DNA of 64,000 nt from JAJXZJ01 sp050012855 (GTDB taxonomy: Bacteria > Verrucomicrobiota > Verrucomicrobiia > Limisphaerales > J093), in contig JBEKGJ010000022.1 in assembly GCA_050012855.1 (NCBI GenBank), forward strand, positions 9,474 through 73,473, written 5' to 3'. The first letter of the stretch is position 1; every line of letters starts with the position of its first letter. Below the pieces are notes generated by a model. The model ran no database searches. It saw nothing but the letters and a program-made list of their open reading frames with translations, and was not told the DNA's origin. A program made the position numbers and the translations under genes. This document shows positions 41,781 to 50,975 of the stretch, in pieces.

Positions 41781-41875
41781 CGATGGGTCTGCTCATTGTG
41801 TTCGCCATCCTCGCCGGGGCGGCCGCCGCGCTGACGGTTGTGGGAGCGCCGGTGGTTGGGGGGAACGCGCGATGA
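41777..41875 (+). CDS. 32-residue single-helix membrane peptide
   Basis: MTMGLLIVFAILAGAAAALT is one membrane helix followed by VVGAPVVGGNAR and TGA. The start ATG overlaps the EIIA gene stop (ATGA, 41777-41780) and its TGA overlaps the ATG of the next gene (41872-41875), so it is tightly coupled on both sides. That arrangement argues it is translated and belongs to the complex, perhaps as a small stabilising subunit. No homologue is recognised, and it has no counterpart in the second module. Confidence 0.6.
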   Translation: MTMGLLIVFAILAGAAAALTVVGAPVVGGNAR

Positions 41876-42780
41876 CCTCGATTCTTGAATTGCTCGTCCG
41901 GCTCGCCGTGTGGCTGCTGTTGGCCCCGCTGCTGCCGGGCGTGATCAACAAGGTGAAGGCCTGGGTGGCCGGGCGGCGCGGGCCGCCGGTGCTGCAACTT
42001 TACTACGACCTGGCCCGGCTGTGGCGCAAGGGCGTCGTGGTGAGCACGCTGGCCTCGCCGGGGTTCATCGCCGGGCCGGCCATCGCCTGGGTGGCGGTGC
42101 TGGCGGCGGCGTTGCTCCTGCCGTTGGGGCCGCTGGGGGCGGCGCTGAGTTTTCGCGGCGACGTCATCCTGCTGGTTTACCTGCTGGCGCTGGCCCGCTT
42201 CTGCACCGCGTGGGCGGCGCTGGAAACCGGCTCGGCCTTTGAAGGCATGGGCGCGGCGCGCGAAGTGAGCTACGCCGTGCTGGCCGAGGCGGCGGTGATC
42301 ACGGCGGTGCTCACCCTGAGCATGCAGAGCGGGAGCCTGGTGCTGAGCGTCATGCTCACCCCTTCGGCCGGTCCCGGTGCCGTGCTGTTGGCCGTCGGGC
42401 TGTTCACGGTGTTGCTGGCGGAGAACTGCCGGGTGCCATTCGACGATCCGAACACGCACCTCGAACTGACGATGATCCACGAGGTGATGGTGCTGGACCA
42501 CAGCGGGCCGCCCTTGGCGGCGGTGCTGCACGGGGCGGCGATGAAGCTGCTGCTGTTCTCCATCCTGTTGGTGCAGGCAGTGCTGCCGGTGGGGGAACTT
42601 GCGCCGGTCACGGCGGCGGGGACGCTGATCGCGGCCGTGCTGGTGGTGACCGTGGCCGTCGGCATGGTCGAGTCGTTGCTGGCGCGCGCCGCGTTTCGCC
42701 GGGTGCCGTTGCTGCTGACGACGGCGTTTCTGCTCTGTGTGTTCGCGTTGCTGGTGGCGTGGAAAGGCGGCGCGGCGTGA
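41872..42780 (+). CDS. HyfC-like (NuoH-type) membrane subunit, module 1
   Basis: 302 residues, about eight membrane helices. LLLAPLLPGVINKVKAWVAG with RRGPPVLQLYYDLARLWRKG at the N-terminus, LAENCRVPFDDPNTHLELTM, and IHEVMVLDHSGPPLA are the HyfC/NuoH signature (the acidic loop carrying the E-H-LELTMIHE motif near the quinone/electron-transfer interface). It anchors the hydrophilic arm. The start overlaps the small peptide stop by ATGA. Confidence 0.92.
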   Translation: MTSILELLVRLAVWLLLAPLLPGVINKVKAWVAGRRGPPVLQLYYDLARLWRKGVVVSTLASPGFIAGPAIAWVAVLAAALLLPLGPLGAALSFRGDVILLVYLLALARFCTAWAALETGSAFEGMGAAREVSYAVLAEAAVITAVLTLSMQSGSLVLSVMLTPSAGPGAVLLAVGLFTVLLAENCRVPFDDPNTHLELTMIHEVMVLDHSGPPLAAVLHGAAMKLLLFSILLVQAVLPVGELAPVTAAGTLIAAVLVVTVAVGMVESLLARAAFRRVPLLLTTAFLLCVFALLVAWKGGAA

Positions 42781-43421
42781 GCGACCTCCTTAATCTGCTC
42801 ATTGGGCTGGCGATGGGCTTGAACCTCGTCGCGCTCGGCACCAGCCGGCTGCCGTCGCTGATCCGCGTTGCCGCGGTGCAGGGCATGGTGCTGGGGACCA
42901 TGCCGCTGGTGATGGAATGGGACGAACTGCGCGTGCTGGTGCTGGTGGTGGCGGCCGCCACGGTGGCCATGAAGGGGCTCGTGATCCCCGCGCTGCTGCG
43001 CCGGGCCATGCGCACGGCCAACATTGACCGCGATCTTTATCCCCTGATCGGGTTCGTGCCGTCGTTGCTGCTCGGCGCGGCGGGCATGATCGGCGCGGTG
43101 GGGCTGGCGCGCCGGCTGCCCCTGCTCCCCGAGCATCACGAATCGCTGCTGGTGGCCGGGGCGCTGGCGTCCGTGCTGACGGGCTTGCTGCTGCTGATCG
43201 GGCGGTCCAAGGCCATTTCGCAAGTCTGCGGCTACCTGATCCTGGAAAACGGCATTTACCTGTTCGGCTTGCTGCTGATCCATTCGACCCCCTTGCTGGT
43301 CGAGGGCGGCATCCTGCTGGACCTGACGGTGGCCGTGTTTGTGACCGGCATCATCGTGGACCGCATCCAACGGGCGTTCGACTCGCTTGACACGCGGAAA
43401 CTGACGGTGCTCCGAGAATGA
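42777..43421 (+). CDS. HyfE-like (NuoK-type) membrane subunit, module 1
   Basis: 214 residues from a GTG at 42777 overlapping the previous stop (GTGA). Six to seven membrane helices with charged residues at NIDRDLYPLIGFVPS, and the NuoK-like end CGYLILENGIYLFGLLLIHS containing the membrane glutamate. It ends DSLDTRKLTVLRE. The upstream in-frame start at 42759 would add six basic residues. Confidence 0.88.
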   Translation: MSDLLNLLIGLAMGLNLVALGTSRLPSLIRVAAVQGMVLGTMPLVMEWDELRVLVLVVAAATVAMKGLVIPALLRRAMRTANIDRDLYPLIGFVPSLLLGAAGMIGAVGLARRLPLLPEHHESLLVAGALASVLTGLLLLIGRSKAISQVCGYLILENGIYLFGLLLIHSTPLLVEGGILLDLTVAVFVTGIIVDRIQRAFDSLDTRKLTVLRE

Positions 43422-44860
43422 ACGAACTGCTGTTAATCCTCGTGCCGCTGGGGGCGGCGGGAGCGGCGGCCCTGTGGCCCCACGACCGCACGCGGCCGTG
43501 GTTTTTGCCGGCGGCCGGGCTGGTGCATGCGCTCCTGGCGTTGGGGCTGCTGCTGCGTCCGCCCACCGCCCCCTTCCTGCCGTGGCTGGGCTGCGATCCG
43601 CTGGCCCGGGCGATGTTGCCCGCGGTTTCCCTGCTGTTCCTCGGGTGCGCGTGCTACGGGGTGCCCTACCTCCGGCTGCGGACGGAACGTCCCAACCGCG
43701 TCTTTGTGGCGAGTTTCCTCGCGGGGCTGGGCCTGATGAGCGCGGCGCACATGGCGCGGCACCTTGGCGTGCTGTGGATTGCGACCGAGGCGCTCACCTT
43801 GTCCTCCGTGCCGCTCCTGCATTTCAACAACACACCCCGCGCCTTCGAGGCGACGTGGAAGTATCTGCTCGTCGGCGGCACCGGCATCGCGTTCTCGCTG
43901 CTCGGCTCGTTCTGCCTGGGCTATGCCTCGCTCTATGGCGGCGGGGCCGGCGACCTGACGTTCACGGCGTTGGTGGCGCAAGGCACCGCCCTCTCCCGGC
44001 CGTGGGTGTTGATCGCCTGGGTGCTGCTGTTGGTCGGCTACGGCACCAAGATGGGCCTGGCGCCGATGCACGCCTGGAAGCCGGATGCCTACGGCGAAGC
44101 GCCGGGCATCGTCGGGGCGATGCTGGCCGGCGGGGTGACCACCGTGGCCTTCACGGCGGTGCTGCGGGTGCGCGCGGTGGTCGAAGCCGCGGGGGCCGGC
44201 GTGGTCGCCAGCCGGACGCTCCTGGTCATCGGCTTGTTCTCGACCCTCGTGGCTGCGCTGTTCCTGCTCTCCGCGCGCGACTTCAAACGGATGCTGGCCT
44301 ATTCGAGCGTCGAGCACATGGGCATTCTCAGCCTCGGCGCGGCGCTGGGCGGGGTCGGTCTGTGGGCGGCATTTTTTCACGTGTGGAACAACAGCATGAC
44401 CAAAGGCGCGCTCTTTCTCACCGCGGGCAATCTCCGCCGCGCGGCCGGCGGGCGGACCATTGACGAAGTCAGCGGCATGTCGGTCATCACCCCGCGCTCG
44501 GCGGCGCTGTTTGTGGCCGCGCTGTTCGCGGTCACGGCGTGTCCGCCGTTCGGACCGTTTTTCAGTGAATTGCTTATCGTGAAAACCGCCTTCGCCACCA
44601 GGCACGGCTGGGCGGCAGCCGGCTTTCTTTTCTGCCTGCTGCTGGCGTTTTTCGGTCTGACGCGGGTGGTGTTTGCCATCGTGTATGGCCGACCGCACCA
44701 GGCCGCGCGCGACCTGGACCCGCGGTTCCGGGAAACCCTCGCCGTGCTGGCGCCCCCGGCGGGGTTCCTGCTGCTGGCGCTGGGACTGGGCCTCGCGACG
44801 CCGGAAGTGCTGCGCGAGGCGTGGACTGCGGCGGTTCGGCAACTTTCTTCCACGCCATGA
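43418..44860 (+). CDS. HyfF-like (NuoN/M-type) antiporter subunit, module 1
   Basis: 480 residues, about 14 membrane helices. Antiporter core residues in VLWIATEALTLSSVPLLHF (Glu), KMGLAPMHAWKPDAYGEAPG (Lys and His), DFKRMLAYSSVEHMGILSLG (Lys), and NNSMTKGALFLTAGNLRR (Lys). It starts with ATGA overlap to HyfE. Second ion-pumping subunit of module 1. Confidence 0.92.
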   Translation: MNELLLILVPLGAAGAAALWPHDRTRPWFLPAAGLVHALLALGLLLRPPTAPFLPWLGCDPLARAMLPAVSLLFLGCACYGVPYLRLRTERPNRVFVASFLAGLGLMSAAHMARHLGVLWIATEALTLSSVPLLHFNNTPRAFEATWKYLLVGGTGIAFSLLGSFCLGYASLYGGGAGDLTFTALVAQGTALSRPWVLIAWVLLLVGYGTKMGLAPMHAWKPDAYGEAPGIVGAMLAGGVTTVAFTAVLRVRAVVEAAGAGVVASRTLLVIGLFSTLVAALFLLSARDFKRMLAYSSVEHMGILSLGAALGGVGLWAAFFHVWNNSMTKGALFLTAGNLRRAAGGRTIDEVSGMSVITPRSAALFVAALFAVTACPPFGPFFSELLIVKTAFATRHGWAAAGFLFCLLLAFFGLTRVVFAIVYGRPHQAARDLDPRFRETLAVLAPPAGFLLLALGLGLATPEVLREAWTAAVRQLSSTP

Positions 44861-46338
44861 ACCGAACCACCCCTTTGGGCCTGCTGACCAACGGCGCCGC
44901 GCTCCCCTGGGCCGAGGTGCCCGAGTGGCCGTTGCCCGAGTTTCTCCGCAACGTCGGCGCCGAGCTGGAGCGCGGCGAACGCCTCAGCAGTCTCTTCGGG
45001 GTGCCGGAAGGCGGGGCGCTGCGACTTGTCGCCGTGCTGGCCTTCGACGCCGGCAACACGCTGGCCGTTGGCCGCAGCCAACCATTCTCCGGACCGTTTC
45101 CCGCGCTGACCGCCGCGCACGCCCAGGCGCATCTGTTCGAGCGCGAAATCTGGGAACAGCACGGCGCCGTGCCCGAGAACCATCCGTGGCTGAAGGCGGT
45201 GCGCCAGGACCACGGGGCCGGCCCCGCCGTGGGCGACTTCTTCCGCGTGGACGGCCGCGAGGTCCACGAAGTCGCCGTGGGGCCGGTGCATGCGGGCATC
45301 ATTGAGCCGGGGCATTTCCGCTTCCAATGCGCCGGCGAGGAGGTGCTGCATCTGGAAATCGCGCTTGGCTTCCAGCACCGGGGCATCGAGGAAGCCCTCG
45401 CGGGCGGCCCCCACCGCGCGACGGTTTATCAGATGGAAACCGTGGCGGGCGACACGACCATCGCCCACGCCACGGCCTATGCCAGCGCCTTGGAAGCCCT
45501 GGCGGGAATGGAAGCACCGTTGCGCGCCCAATGGCTCCGGGTCATCGCGCTTGAACTGGAGCGGTTGGCCAATCACACCGGCGACCTCGGCGCGCTGGCC
45601 GGCGACGTGGCGTTTCTGCCGACCGCTTCGGCCTGCGGCAAGATTCGCGGCGATTTCCTCAACCTGACGGCCCTGCTTTGCGGCAACCGGTTCGGACGCG
45701 GCCTGGTCCGCCCCGGCGGTTGCCCGCAGGATGGCGCGCCCGAACGCCTGGGCCAACTCCGCGAACGGCTCGAGACGGCGCTGGCCGAAGTCCAACGGGC
45801 CGCCGCGTGGCTGTGGGATGCGGCATCGGTGCGGACCCGCTTTGAGCACACGGGCCACCTGCATCCGCAGCAGGCGGCCGAGATTGGCCTGGTCGGTCCG
45901 GCCGCGCGCGCGTGCGGGCTGGTGCGCGACGTGCGCTTCGACCACCCGGCCGGCTGGTTCCGCCTGGCCCAAGTGCCTGTGTCGGTCTGGCCGGACGGCG
46001 ACGTTTTTGCCCGCGCCCGGGTGCGCTGGTTGGAGATCCAACGTTCCGGCGAATTCCTGCGCGAGCAGTTGGACGCCGCGCCCGAAGGCGAAACGCGGTC
46101 GGCCCTTCCCGCGCTCGCACCGGACACCCTGGCGGTGGCGCTCGTGGAAGGCTGGCGCGGCGAGGTCTGCCATGTCGCCCTGACCGGCGCGACGGGCCGG
46201 CTGCGCCGCTACAAGATCACCGACCCGTCCTTCCACAACTGGATCGGGCTGGCGCTCGCTCTGCGAGGCCAGGCCATCTCGGACTTCCCGCTGTGCAACA
46301 AGAGTTTCAACCTGAGCTATTGCGGCGTTGATCTTTAG
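44857..46338 (+). CDS. HyfG-like large subunit (NuoC+NuoD fusion), module 1, no nickel ligands
   Basis: 493 residues, ATGA overlap with HyfF. Residues ~1-135 are the 30-kDa (NuoC) part. The 49-kDa part begins VGPVHAGIIEPGHFRFQCAG and contains LGFQHRGIEEALAGG, YQMETVAGDTTIAHATAYAS, LELERLANHTGDLGALAGDV. In NiFe hydrogenases two CxxC motifs bind nickel: one after the ER(V/I) motif and one (DPCxxC) near the C-terminus. Here the first is AGDT and the second DPSFHN..., so neither exists. The C-terminus reads DFPLCNKSFNLSYCGVDL. It is therefore not a hydrogenase by sequence; its electron acceptor or donor chemistry is unknown. Confidence 0.92.
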   Translation: MNRTTPLGLLTNGAALPWAEVPEWPLPEFLRNVGAELERGERLSSLFGVPEGGALRLVAVLAFDAGNTLAVGRSQPFSGPFPALTAAHAQAHLFEREIWEQHGAVPENHPWLKAVRQDHGAGPAVGDFFRVDGREVHEVAVGPVHAGIIEPGHFRFQCAGEEVLHLEIALGFQHRGIEEALAGGPHRATVYQMETVAGDTTIAHATAYASALEALAGMEAPLRAQWLRVIALELERLANHTGDLGALAGDVAFLPTASACGKIRGDFLNLTALLCGNRFGRGLVRPGGCPQDGAPERLGQLRERLETALAEVQRAAAWLWDAASVRTRFEHTGHLHPQQAAEIGLVGPAARACGLVRDVRFDHPAGWFRLAQVPVSVWPDGDVFARARVRWLEIQRSGEFLREQLDAAPEGETRSALPALAPDTLAVALVEGWRGEVCHVALTGATGRLRRYKITDPSFHNWIGLALALRGQAISDFPLCNKSFNLSYCGVDL

Positions 46339-46354
46339 CGTCACCCGCCACCCT

Positions 46355-47152
46355 ATGTTCCTCCACGACGCTTTGCTGAATCGTTTGCAGCGCGGTTGCG
46401 AAACGATGGCCTATCCGGCCGGCGCGGCGCCCCGGCTGCCCGACCGTCACGGCGGCGCGTTGCGGCTCGAGGCCGCGAAATGCCCCGCCGGCTGTGCCGC
46501 GTGCGTCGCCGTCTGCCCCACCGAGGCGATTACGCGCCCGCCGCCGCAACCCGTCGCGCTCGATCTGGGCCGCTGCCTCTTCTGCGCCGAGTGCGTCAAG
46601 GCGTGTCCCACCGGCGCCATCACGCAAACGGGCGACCATCGCCTGGCGGTGCGCCGCCGCGAAGACCTCAGGCTGGGCGATGCCGGCCGCGAACAGGTGC
46701 GCCTCACGACCGCGCTCGACGAGAACCTGCGCCGGCTCTTCGGTCGCTCGCTGAAGTTGCGGCAGGTCTGCGCCGGCGGCTGCAACGCCTGCGAGGCCGA
46801 TACGAATGTGCTCGGCGCCATCGGCTGGGATCTCGGCCGGTTTGGCATCCAGTTCGTGGCCTCGCCGCGCCATGCCGATGGCCTGCTCATCACCGGGCCC
46901 GTGACGAAGAACATGGAACTGGCGCTCAAGAAAACCTACACCGCCGTGCCGGAGCCCAAGATCGTGATCGCGGTGGGGGCTTGTGCCATTGCCGGCGGCC
47001 CGTTCATCGGTCACCCGCAAGTGAACAATGGCGCTGGCGCATTGGTGCCCGTGGATTTATTCATTCCCGGCTGTCCGCCCCATCCGCTGACGATTCTCGA
47101 CGGGCTGCTCCGCTTGCTGGGGCGGTTGGAAGAGTCGGAACGAAAAACCTAG
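46355..47152 (+). CDS. Ferredoxin + NuoB-type (HyfI-like) fusion subunit, module 1
   Basis: 265 residues from the ATG at 46355 (MFLHDALLNRLQRGCETMAY). The N-terminal half is a two-cluster ferredoxin (HyfH/NuoI-like) with complete motifs CPAGCAACVAVCPTEAI and CLFCAECVKACPTGAI. The C-terminal half is the small subunit with the N2-type cluster ligands in VCAGGCNACEAD, VGACAIAGG and IPGCPPHP (CxxC spacing, as in hydrogenase-type relatives). It brings electrons from a soluble donor, probably ferredoxin, to the NuoCD subunit. 16 bases after HyfG and adjacent to the first gene of module 2. Confidence 0.92.
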   Translation: MFLHDALLNRLQRGCETMAYPAGAAPRLPDRHGGALRLEAAKCPAGCAACVAVCPTEAITRPPPQPVALDLGRCLFCAECVKACPTGAITQTGDHRLAVRRREDLRLGDAGREQVRLTTALDENLRRLFGRSLKLRQVCAGGCNACEADTNVLGAIGWDLGRFGIQFVASPRHADGLLITGPVTKNMELALKKTYTAVPEPKIVIAVGACAIAGGPFIGHPQVNNGAGALVPVDLFIPGCPPHPLTILDGLLRLLGRLEESERKT

Positions 47153-49207
47153 ATGAACATGAACGAGCTCCCGGCCCCGCTGTTGACTTCCGCCCTGTGG
47201 GCCTATGTCGCAGGGATGGTGGGAGCACTGTTGTTTCAGCGCGCCGAAAAGCTGGCCAATGGCATCGGGTTCGGGCTGGCCGCGGCGGGCGGCGTTTGCG
47301 GTGTCTTCTCCTTCACCTCCGCCCTGGCCACGGGCGCGGCCACAGCCAACCGATCCGTCGAGTTCTTCCCTTCCCTGATTCCCTACGTGCGGTTCAGTAT
47401 CCACGCGGACGCGCTGGGCTGTTTCTTTGGCCTGATCGTCTCGCTTCTGGGCGTGGCGCTCTCGATTTACTCGCTGGGTTACGCCCGCGGTTATTACGGA
47501 AAGAAGAACGTGGGCGTGCTCGGCGCGTTCTTCAACCTGCTGCTGCTGGCCACCACGCTGGTGTTCCTGGCTGACAACGCCTTTTTCTTCCTCATCGCCT
47601 GGGAAATCATGGCGCTGTCCGCCTATTGCCTGGTCAGCTTCGAGCACGAACGCGAGGAAACCCGCAACGCCGGCGTGCTGTTCTTCATCATGTCCCACAT
47701 CGGCACCGGCTGCCTCATCCTGGGATTTCTGCTCTTGTCCCAGGCGTCCGGCAGCTATGGTTTCGAGAGCTTCCACGCGCTCGGCGACACCATGTCCGTT
47801 GGCCAGCGGAACGTGGTGTTTCTGCTCCTCCTGTTCGGCTTCGGCATCAAGGCGGGCATGGTGCCGGTGCATATCTGGCTGCCGGCCGCGCATCCGGTCG
47901 CGCCCAGCAACGTCTCCGCCCTCATGTCCGGCGTGCTCATCAAGACCGGCATCTACGGCATCACGCGCGTGGGCTTCGATTTCATGGGCACGCCGCCGAA
48001 CTGGTGGGGCGTGACCGTGCTGACCCTCGGGACGTTGTCCGCCGTGCTGGGCGTGCTCTTCGCGCTGATGGAACACGATCTCAAGCGGCTGCTGGCCTAC
48101 CACAGCATTGAGAACATCGGCATCATCCTCATGGGCCTGGGCGCGGCGCTGATGTTCCAGCACTCGGGCCGCCCGGGGCTGGCCGCGCTGGCGTTGATCG
48201 CAGGGTTGTATCACACCATCAACCACGCCGCGTTCAAAGCGCTGCTCTTCCTCGGCGCGGGCGCGGTGCTGCACGCCACCCACACGCGGAACATGGAGGA
48301 CATGGGCGGGCTGGCCAAACGGATGCGGTGGACAGCGCTCTTCTTCCTCGTCGGCGCGGTAGCCATCTCGGCGCTGCCGCCACTGAACGGGTTCGTCAGC
48401 GAATGGCTCACCTACCAGTCCCTGCTCCAAGGCTTCGGCACCACCACCAGCCTCATCCGGCTCATGTTTCCGTTGAGCGGCGCGATGCTGGCGCTCACGG
48501 GGGCGCTGGCGGCGGCGTGTTTTGTGAAGGCGTTCGGCATCACGTTCCTGGCGCAGCCGCGCAGCAACCACGCCCGACACGCGCACGAAGCGCCGTTCCC
48601 CATGCTGCTGGGCCAGGGGATTCTCGTGGCGGCGTGCGTCTTCCTCGGGTTGTTCCCGACGGTCTTCCTGAAGCTGTTCGACCCGGTGACGCAGCAATTG
48701 ACCGGTCAGCAATTGAGCCGGCAACTTACCGTGGCCCACGGCCTGGTGCTTTCGGGCGGGGTGACACAAGGCGGCACCGTTTCGACCCTGGGCATCACGC
48801 TCATGCTCCTATGCCTCCTGCCGGTGCCGTTGGGACTGTGGCTGGTTTTCGCGCGCCGGTCCAGGACACGCATCGCCCCGACCTGGGACTGCGGCCAGCG
48901 CGATCTCACGCCGCAGATGGAATACACCGCCACCGGTTTCTCGAAACCACTGCGGATGATTTTCAAGGCGCTATTCCGTCCGCGTCGTGACGTGCAGCGC
49001 GAATACGACTTCTCGCCTTACTTCACCACGACCCTCCGCTTCGAAAGCCACGTCGAGGAACTGTTCCAAACCCGCATCTACCGCCCGCTGCGGTGGCTGG
49101 TGCTGCACGCCTCGCGCCGGCTGCGCGCGCTGCAAGCGGGCAGCCTCCAGGCTTACCTCATCTACATTTTCGTCACGCTGTTGGCGCTGCTCCTTTTTGC
49201 GCTATGA
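47153..49207 (+). CDS. HyfB-like (NuoL/M-type) proton-channel subunit, module 2
   Basis: 684 residues, starting at the base after the HyfI stop of module 1. The same motifs as module 1 HyfB: LIAWEIMALSAYCLVSFEHE, KAGMVPVHIWLPAAHPVAPS, HDLKRLLAYHSIENIGIILM, AAFKALLFLGAGAVLHATHT, and the C-terminal WDCGQRDLTPQMEYTATGFS. It is similar enough to module 1 that a duplication is likely, but the sequences have clearly diverged. It has an additional C-terminal helix region before the stop. Confidence 0.92.
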   Translation: MNMNELPAPLLTSALWAYVAGMVGALLFQRAEKLANGIGFGLAAAGGVCGVFSFTSALATGAATANRSVEFFPSLIPYVRFSIHADALGCFFGLIVSLLGVALSIYSLGYARGYYGKKNVGVLGAFFNLLLLATTLVFLADNAFFFLIAWEIMALSAYCLVSFEHEREETRNAGVLFFIMSHIGTGCLILGFLLLSQASGSYGFESFHALGDTMSVGQRNVVFLLLLFGFGIKAGMVPVHIWLPAAHPVAPSNVSALMSGVLIKTGIYGITRVGFDFMGTPPNWWGVTVLTLGTLSAVLGVLFALMEHDLKRLLAYHSIENIGIILMGLGAALMFQHSGRPGLAALALIAGLYHTINHAAFKALLFLGAGAVLHATHTRNMEDMGGLAKRMRWTALFFLVGAVAISALPPLNGFVSEWLTYQSLLQGFGTTTSLIRLMFPLSGAMLALTGALAAACFVKAFGITFLAQPRSNHARHAHEAPFPMLLGQGILVAACVFLGLFPTVFLKLFDPVTQQLTGQQLSRQLTVAHGLVLSGGVTQGGTVSTLGITLMLLCLLPVPLGLWLVFARRSRTRIAPTWDCGQRDLTPQMEYTATGFSKPLRMIFKALFRPRRDVQREYDFSPYFTTTLRFESHVEELFQTRIYRPLRWLVLHASRRLRALQAGSLQAYLIYIFVTLLALLLFAL

Positions 49208-49214
49208 ACCCCGG

Positions 49215-49333
49215 GCAAGTCCGAAATCCGAATGCCGAAATCCGAAGGAAGCTCGAAACCCGATTCCCGAGCAGGCCGGCGGGCAAACCCAATTTGAACT
49301 TCGGGCTTCGGGCTTCGGGCTTCGGATTTGCCG
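49215..49333. repeat. Inverted array of CCGAAATCCGAA and TTCGGGCTTCGG units
   Basis: The left side has GTCCGAAATCCGAATGCCGA and a second copy; the right side has CTTCGGGCTTCGGGCTTCGG followed by GATTT, the inverse type. It separates the HyfB and HyfC genes of module 2, the only sizeable gap in the module. Confidence 0.75.
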
Positions 49334-49358
49334 GTCGAACGAAGGTCAAGGAGGGCGT

Positions 49359-50300
49359 ATGAATCTGCCGGCTCTCGTGGTTCAGCTCCTCCTGCTGCTC
49401 GTGCTGGCGCCGCTGCTGGGCGGAGTCATCAAGAACTGGAAGGCCAGGCTGCAAAACCGGCGCGGCCCGCGCCCCTGGCAGGTCTATTTCGACCTCGCCA
49501 AGTTCCTGCGCAAGGACATGGTCATCTCCGAGCATGCCTCGTGGGTCTTTTCCTTCGCGCCGTACGTGGTGTTTCTCAGCGCGCTGCTGGCGGGCCTGAT
49601 GGTGCCGATGGTCAACCTGCCCGCGCCGTTGCGCCTGTTTGGCGGCGTCCTGGCTGTGGTCGGCCTGCTGGCGCTGGGACGCTTCTTTCTCGCGCTGGGC
49701 GGACTTGACCCGGCCAGCGTCTTCGGCGGCATGGGCAGCAGCCGCGAGATGACCATCGCCGCCATCGCCGAGCCGGCCATGATGCTGGCCATCTTTACCG
49801 TCGCCATCACGGCCGGGTCCACGGACCTGAGCCAGATTGCCTTGAGCACGCAGAGCGCGACCGGGAAACTGTTGAACCCGGCCCACGTGTTGGCCTTCGC
49901 GGCCCTGTTCGTGGTGCTGCTGGCGGAGACCGGACGCATCCCGGTGGACAACCCGGCCACCCATTTGGAACTGACGATGATTCACGAGGCGATGCTGCTC
50001 GAATACTCGGGCCGCTACCTGGCGTTCATGGAATGGGGCGCGGCCATCAAGCAACTGGTGCTGATGACGCTGCTCGTGAACGTGTTCTTCCCGGTCGGCC
50101 TCGCGGGACCGGGGGCCGGGACGGCCGCGCTGGGCCTGAGTCTGCTGGCCTTTCTCGCCAAACTGCTCGCCCTGGCGGCCGCCGTCGTGCTGGTCGAAAC
50201 CACCAATGCCAAACTGCGCCTGTTCCGCCTGCCGGACCTGTTGAGCGCGGCGTTTGTGCTGGCCACGCTGGCGCTGCTCTCCACGTTCCTCTTTCACTGA
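49359..50300 (+). CDS. HyfC-like (NuoH-type) membrane subunit, module 2
   Basis: 313 residues from ATG 49359 with GGAGGGCGT just upstream as a clear ribosome-binding site. RRGPRPWQVYFDLAKFLRKD, LAETGRIPVDNPATHLELTM and IHEAMLLEYSGRYLA are the HyfC/NuoH signature. Eight membrane helices. It is the module 2 counterpart of 41872-42780. Confidence 0.93.
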   Translation: MNLPALVVQLLLLLVLAPLLGGVIKNWKARLQNRRGPRPWQVYFDLAKFLRKDMVISEHASWVFSFAPYVVFLSALLAGLMVPMVNLPAPLRLFGGVLAVVGLLALGRFFLALGGLDPASVFGGMGSSREMTIAAIAEPAMMLAIFTVAITAGSTDLSQIALSTQSATGKLLNPAHVLAFAALFVVLLAETGRIPVDNPATHLELTMIHEAMLLEYSGRYLAFMEWGAAIKQLVLMTLLVNVFFPVGLAGPGAGTAALGLSLLAFLAKLLALAAAVVLVETTNAKLRLFRLPDLLSAAFVLATLALLSTFLFH

Positions 50301-50302
50301 AC

Positions 50303-50974
50303 ATGAACCCACCCGCGGCAACGGACGTCGGGGTGCAGGCCATCACCCTGATGGCGGCGCTGATGCTCGTGGTGCAATTGCTCATGATTGCCCAGCGCCG
50401 GTTGCTCACCAACATCCGCCTCTTCGCGATCCAGTCACTCCTGCTGGCCGGCATCGCGGCCGTGGTGGCGTATCATCACCACGCCAGCCACGTCTATGTC
50501 GTCGCGGGGCTGACCCTGGTCGGCAAAGTCATCTTCCTGCCGTGGCTGCTGAACCGGCTGGTGCATCGCATCCACATCCATCAAGAAATCGAGCCCCTGC
50601 TCAATAGCCCCGCCTCGATGCTCATTTGTGGCGGGCTGACCTTGCTCGGCTACGTCCTGGCCCGGCCCTTCACCGCGCTCGAACGGCTGGGCAACAACAC
50701 CCTGCCGGTGGCCCTCACGCTCCTGCTCACCGGCTTCTTCCTCATGATCAACCGGCGCAAGGCGCTCACCCAGGTGCTGGCCCTGCTGACGGTGGAAAAC
50801 GGCATCATGCTCGCCGCCGTGGCGCTCACCACCTACGGCATGCCGCTGGTGGTCGAACTGGGCATTTTCTTCGACGTGCTCGTGGCGGTCATGGTGCTGG
50901 GCATCCTTGTCTATCGCATTCGCGAGAATTTCGCCTCGGTGGATACGAGCAAGTTGAACCAGTTGAAAGGCTGA
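50303..50974 (+). CDS. HyfE-like (NuoK-type) membrane subunit, module 2
   Basis: 223 residues, starting 2 bases after HyfC. Helices with VVAYHHHASHVYVVAGLTLV, LVHRIHIHQEIEPLLNSPAS and LLTVENGIMLAAVALTTYGM (membrane glutamate). It ends ENFASVDTSKLNQLKG. Counterpart of 42777-43421. Confidence 0.9.
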   Translation: MNPPAATDVGVQAITLMAALMLVVQLLMIAQRRLLTNIRLFAIQSLLLAGIAAVVAYHHHASHVYVVAGLTLVGKVIFLPWLLNRLVHRIHIHQEIEPLLNSPASMLICGGLTLLGYVLARPFTALERLGNNTLPVALTLLLTGFFLMINRRKALTQVLALLTVENGIMLAAVALTTYGMPLVVELGIFFDVLVAVMVLGILVYRIRENFASVDTSKLNQLKG

Positions 50975-50975
50975 G

